The notes beneath the pieces are model-generated. The model searched no databases and had not been told where the DNA came from. It was given only the letters and a program-made list of their open reading frames with translations. From NCBI RefSeq assembly GCF_023652955.1, contig NZ_JAKLOY010000001.1:558001-622000 (forward strand): a DNA stretch of 64,000 bases. Reading direction: 5' to 3'. Below, in pieces: positions 61,502 to 64,000 of the stretch (positions within the stretch are counted from its first letter, which is position 1; each line of letters starts with the position of its first letter). The DNA comes from Geomonas sp. Red32 (GTDB lineage Bacteria; Desulfobacterota; Desulfuromonadia; Geobacterales; Geobacteraceae). The position numbers and the translations under genes were made by a program.

Positions 61502-62362
61502 ATGACCAAGGGTTGCGGGTTCGCTATGACTGTCATAGCCGTGTTCCTGTTACTGTTCCTGGTAGCCGGGTCTCCCCTCCTATCCACTCCCGCGGCGGCC
61601 GCCACCTACACTATCGGCATCGTTCCCCAGTTCGAGCAGAGAAAGCTCCACGCCATCTGGCGCCCGGTCGTCGACGAGCTCCAGCGCCGCACCGGCCTCA
61701 CCTTCAGGCTGGTCACCACCCTGCAGATCCAGGATTTCGACAAGGAGATCAGCAAGGGGAGCTTCGACTTCATCTACGTCAATCCCTACTACATCGTGCA
61801 GGCCAGGAAGAGCCAGGGGTACATCCCGCTGGTGAGCGACCGTACCAGGATCCACGGGGTGCTGGTGGTCAAGAAGGACTCCCCCTACCAGGACGCCGCC
61901 TCCCTCGAGGGGAAGGTCATCGCCCTCCCCTCCCCCAACGCGCTCGGGGCCTCCCTGATGATACGGGCCGACCTGGAGCAGCGCTTCCATGTCACCATGG
62001 AGCCCCTCTACGTGAAGACCCACAGCTCGGTCTATCTCCACGTCGTCCAGGGGCTCGCGGCGGCGGGGGGCGGGATCGACAAGACCCTCAAGGAGCAGCC
62101 CGCCTCCGTCCGCGACCTTTTGCGGGTCATCTACACCACCCGGCCGATCCCCTCCCACCCCGTGGCGGCCCACCGCCGGGTCCCCAAAGCCGATGCGGAA
62201 AAGGTGCGCCAGGCCCTGTTGGCCATGGGGCAGGACCCGGCGGGCCGAGCGCTCCTCGCCAAGGTCCCCTTCAGGGAGATCGGCCCGACCACCCTCAAGG
62301 AGTACCTGCAGATGGTCGACTGGGGACTGGAGCGGTACTGGCAGCCGGTCGCTGGGGAGTGA
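61502..62362 (+). CDS. PhnD-like phosphate/phosphonate-type binding protein
   Basis: 286 residues, ATG after GGAGGGTGTC. The signal peptide ends near AAAA34. The periplasmic-binding type II fold resembles PhnD: YTIGIVPQFEQRKLHAIWRPVVDELQRRTG, FDFIYVNPYYIVQAR, GVLVVKKDSPYQDAASLEGKVIALPSPNALGASLMIRADLEQ. No permease or ATPase is adjacent; instead a sensor kinase follows within seven bases. It is therefore likely a sensory binding protein that presents an oxyanion to the kinase rather than a transport component. Confidence 0.9.
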   Translation: MTKGCGFAMTVIAVFLLLFLVAGSPLLSTPAAAATYTIGIVPQFEQRKLHAIWRPVVDELQRRTGLTFRLVTTLQIQDFDKEISKGSFDFIYVNPYYIVQARKSQGYIPLVSDRTRIHGVLVVKKDSPYQDAASLEGKVIALPSPNALGASLMIRADLEQRFHVTMEPLYVKTHSSVYLHVVQGLAAAGGGIDKTLKEQPASVRDLLRVIYTTRPIPSHPVAAHRRVPKADAEKVRQALLAMGQDPAGRALLAKVPFREIGPTTLKEYLQMVDWGLERYWQPVAGE

Positions 62363-62368
62363 TCCCCT

Positions 62369-64000
62369 ATGAGGCTTCGTTGGAAGGTCCTGCTCCCTCT
62401 TACTGTCTTCAGTTTTCTCCTGGCCTGCTACCTCTGGGGATCGTACCTGCCGCGCAGTCTGGAAACCATCGAGGACACCTACCAGCAGGCGACCGAGCGC
62501 CACCTCGACAGCGTCATCGAGGGGCTGATTCCCCTCATCCTCGGACACAACCTCGACACCATCTTCGAGAACCTCGACGCCCTCAAGGAGAAGAACGGCG
62601 ACTGGATCAGCATCGAGCTGACCGACACCGACGGGCGCCGGCTCTATCCCCTGCAAGCCCCCCCTCCGCACACCTCCCGCAACGACGATGTCCGCACCCT
62701 CACCAGGAAGATGAGCCACGGCGGCACCGAGCTCGGCACGCTCAGCGTGAAGGTCGACTTCGCTCCTCTCCTGCGGCAGCCCCGCCGGCGCAACCTCGAG
62801 CTTTTGACCGTCATGCTTGCCCTCATGGGGCTCTTCATCGCCGGAGCCGCCTGGGTTTTGGAGGGGGTGGTGATCCGGCCGGTCAGAGAACTTTCGCTCG
62901 CCGCCAAGCAGCTCGCCCGCGGCAACTTCGACGTCCCCCTCAAGAAAGGGAAAGCGGACGAGGTGGGGGAACTGGTCGACCGCTTCGCCGCCATGCGCGA
63001 CGCCATCCTCGGCTACCAGACCGAGCTTCTGGAGCGGAGCCGGGTGCTGATGAGAAACGAGCGCAATCTCGCCGAGGCCCAGCGGATGGCCCACCTGGGA
63101 TCCTTCGAGCTCGACTTCGCCACCGGCCACCTCCTCTGGTCTGAGGAGTGCTACCGCATCTTCGGGATGGAGCAGGGAAAGGAACAGCTCACCCTGGATA
63201 GGTTCATGGAGATCGTCCACCCCGACGACCGCGATTCCCTCGAGAGCCGCTACCGGCAGTCGGTTAAGGAGAAGCAGTGCTGCGACATCCTGCACCGGGT
63301 CGTGCGACAAACCGACGGCGCCATCCGCCATATCCACGAGCACGTCGAACAGCTTTTCGATGCCGGAGGCGAGGTGATTGCCTCGCGCGGCACCGCTCAC
63401 GACGTCACCGAGATCACCCGGGCCGAAGAGGAGCTCCGGGTCAAGAACGTCCTCCTCTCCACCCAGCAGGAGACCTCGCTGGACGGCATCCTGGCGGTGG
63501 ACGAGCGGGGGAGGATCATCTCCTCCAACGGCAGGTTCGCCGAGATCTGGGGAGTTCCCGGCCAGGTGCTGGAGTCGGGGAGCTACGAGACCCTCCTGCG
63601 GCACCTGACCGGAAAGATCAAGGAGCCCGAGCTGTTCCTGGCGACCCTCGACCACCTGGCGAGCCACCGGGACGAGAAGAGCCGCTGCGAGCTGGGGCTC
63701 AAGGACGGCCGCATCCTGGACCAGTACTCCTCGGCCATGGTGGACCAGAACGGGAAAAGCCTCGGGAGGGTCTGGTACTTCCGGGACGTAAGCGAGCGCC
63801 ACCGGCTGGAGGAGCAGCTGAGGCAGTCGCAGAAGATGGAGTCGATCGGCACCTTCGCCGGCGGCATCGCCCACGATTTCAACAACATCCTGACCGCCAT
63901 CGTCGGCTACGGCACCATCGCCCTCATGAAGAGCGCGCCGGACGACCCGCGCAGGAGCGACATCGAGCAGATGCTGGAGGCGACCGAGAAGGCGGCGCAC
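62369..64000 (+). CDS. membrane sensor histidine kinase (partial)
   Basis: 544 codons are present and the gene runs off the right edge. TM1 (about 8-25), a short periplasmic domain (about 27-150), TM2 (about LELLTVMLALMGLFIAGAAWVL), HAMP (VIRPVRELSLAAKQLARGNFDVPL), a first PAS (about 230-345, AHLGSFELDFATGHLLWSEECYRIFG), a second PAS (about 360-475) and the start of a HisKA domain with GGIAHDFNN, phosphoacceptor His502. The HATPase and any receiver lie beyond the window. It is paired with the preceding PhnD-like protein, whose loaded form is the presumed stimulus. Confidence 0.9.
   Translation, partial: MRLRWKVLLPLTVFSFLLACYLWGSYLPRSLETIEDTYQQATERHLDSVIEGLIPLILGHNLDTIFENLDALKEKNGDWISIELTDTDGRRLYPLQAPPPHTSRNDDVRTLTRKMSHGGTELGTLSVKVDFAPLLRQPRRRNLELLTVMLALMGLFIAGAAWVLEGVVIRPVRELSLAAKQLARGNFDVPLKKGKADEVGELVDRFAAMRDAILGYQTELLERSRVLMRNERNLAEAQRMAHLGSFELDFATGHLLWSEECYRIFGMEQGKEQLTLDRFMEIVHPDDRDSLESRYRQSVKEKQCCDILHRVVRQTDGAIRHIHEHVEQLFDAGGEVIASRGTAHDVTEITRAEEELRVKNVLLSTQQETSLDGILAVDERGRIISSNGRFAEIWGVPGQVLESGSYETLLRHLTGKIKEPELFLATLDHLASHRDEKSRCELGLKDGRILDQYSSAMVDQNGKSLGRVWYFRDVSERHRLEEQLRQSQKMESIGTFAGGIAHDFNNILTAIVGYGTIALMKSAPDDPRRSDIEQMLEATEKAAH

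Overview
The window is a high-GC bacterial chromosome segment that reads as a member of the Geobacterales (Geobacter/Geomonas-like). The evidence is a futalosine-type menaquinone gene cluster (mqnC, mqnE and UbiX/UbiA/UbiD-like genes), c-type cytochromes, lipoproteins with Gly-rich tethers after the lipobox, a chemoreceptor with large Cys-containing PAS modules, and two GEMM-I riboswitches. One of these closely resembles, from memory, the Geobacter 3',3'-cGAMP-binding subtype. The species assignment is inference.

Layout. 1-1.4 kb: small AT-richer accessory genes and the start of a lipoprotein. 1.7-13.8 kb: housekeeping genes, namely an OmpR-type regulator, PPDK/PEPS regulator, prmA-rsmE, a small coiled-coil membrane protein, RNase D, HisC, then mqnC, mqnE, ubiX, ubiA-like and ubiD-like genes transcribed leftward. 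14.1-15 kb: a monoheme cytochrome lipoprotein. 15.56-33.7 kb: a c-di-GMP-I (GEMM-I) riboswitch with its own terminator, followed by six collinear genes for exported DUF11-type proteins. These are four small or medium paralogues, a 2193-residue OmpA/DUF11/beta-barrel outer-membrane protein and a 2069-residue protein made of about eleven tandem DUF11-like domains. This appears to be a second-messenger-controlled surface structure and is the most interesting part of the window.

33.9-43.3 kb: a tRNA-Pro(CGG) gene, then a segment that ends in a decayed copy of the 3' half of the same tRNA plus its terminator, consistent with a genomic island. The segment carries an HxlR regulator, a small PAS-like protein, a small ORF broken at an 11-C homopolymer, an endonuclease IV-like TIM barrel, and an operon of exported proteins and lipoproteins related to the FlgT/FlgP (LPP20) type with no flagellar genes near. 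43.5-48.3 kb: a GlxA-type regulator with a DUF2917 gene, a pentaheme cytochrome c, and a MocR-type regulator divergent from CsaA.

48.3-64 kb: a predicted cGAMP riboswitch in front of an outer-membrane beta-barrel gene and a His-rich exported protein; an orphan ParB-like protein with a perfect 22-bp palindrome upstream; a glycosyltransferase; a very large chemoreceptor; a lipoprotein with Ig-like and propeller-like repeats; an OmpW-type protein with a striking promoter (FNR/CRP-like palindrome plus four phased octamers); a lipoprotein; a Cache sensor; and a PhnD-like binding protein followed by a sensor kinase that runs off the right edge.

The unifying theme is the cell envelope: signalling to, and building of, outer-membrane and extracellular structures under cyclic-dinucleotide control.
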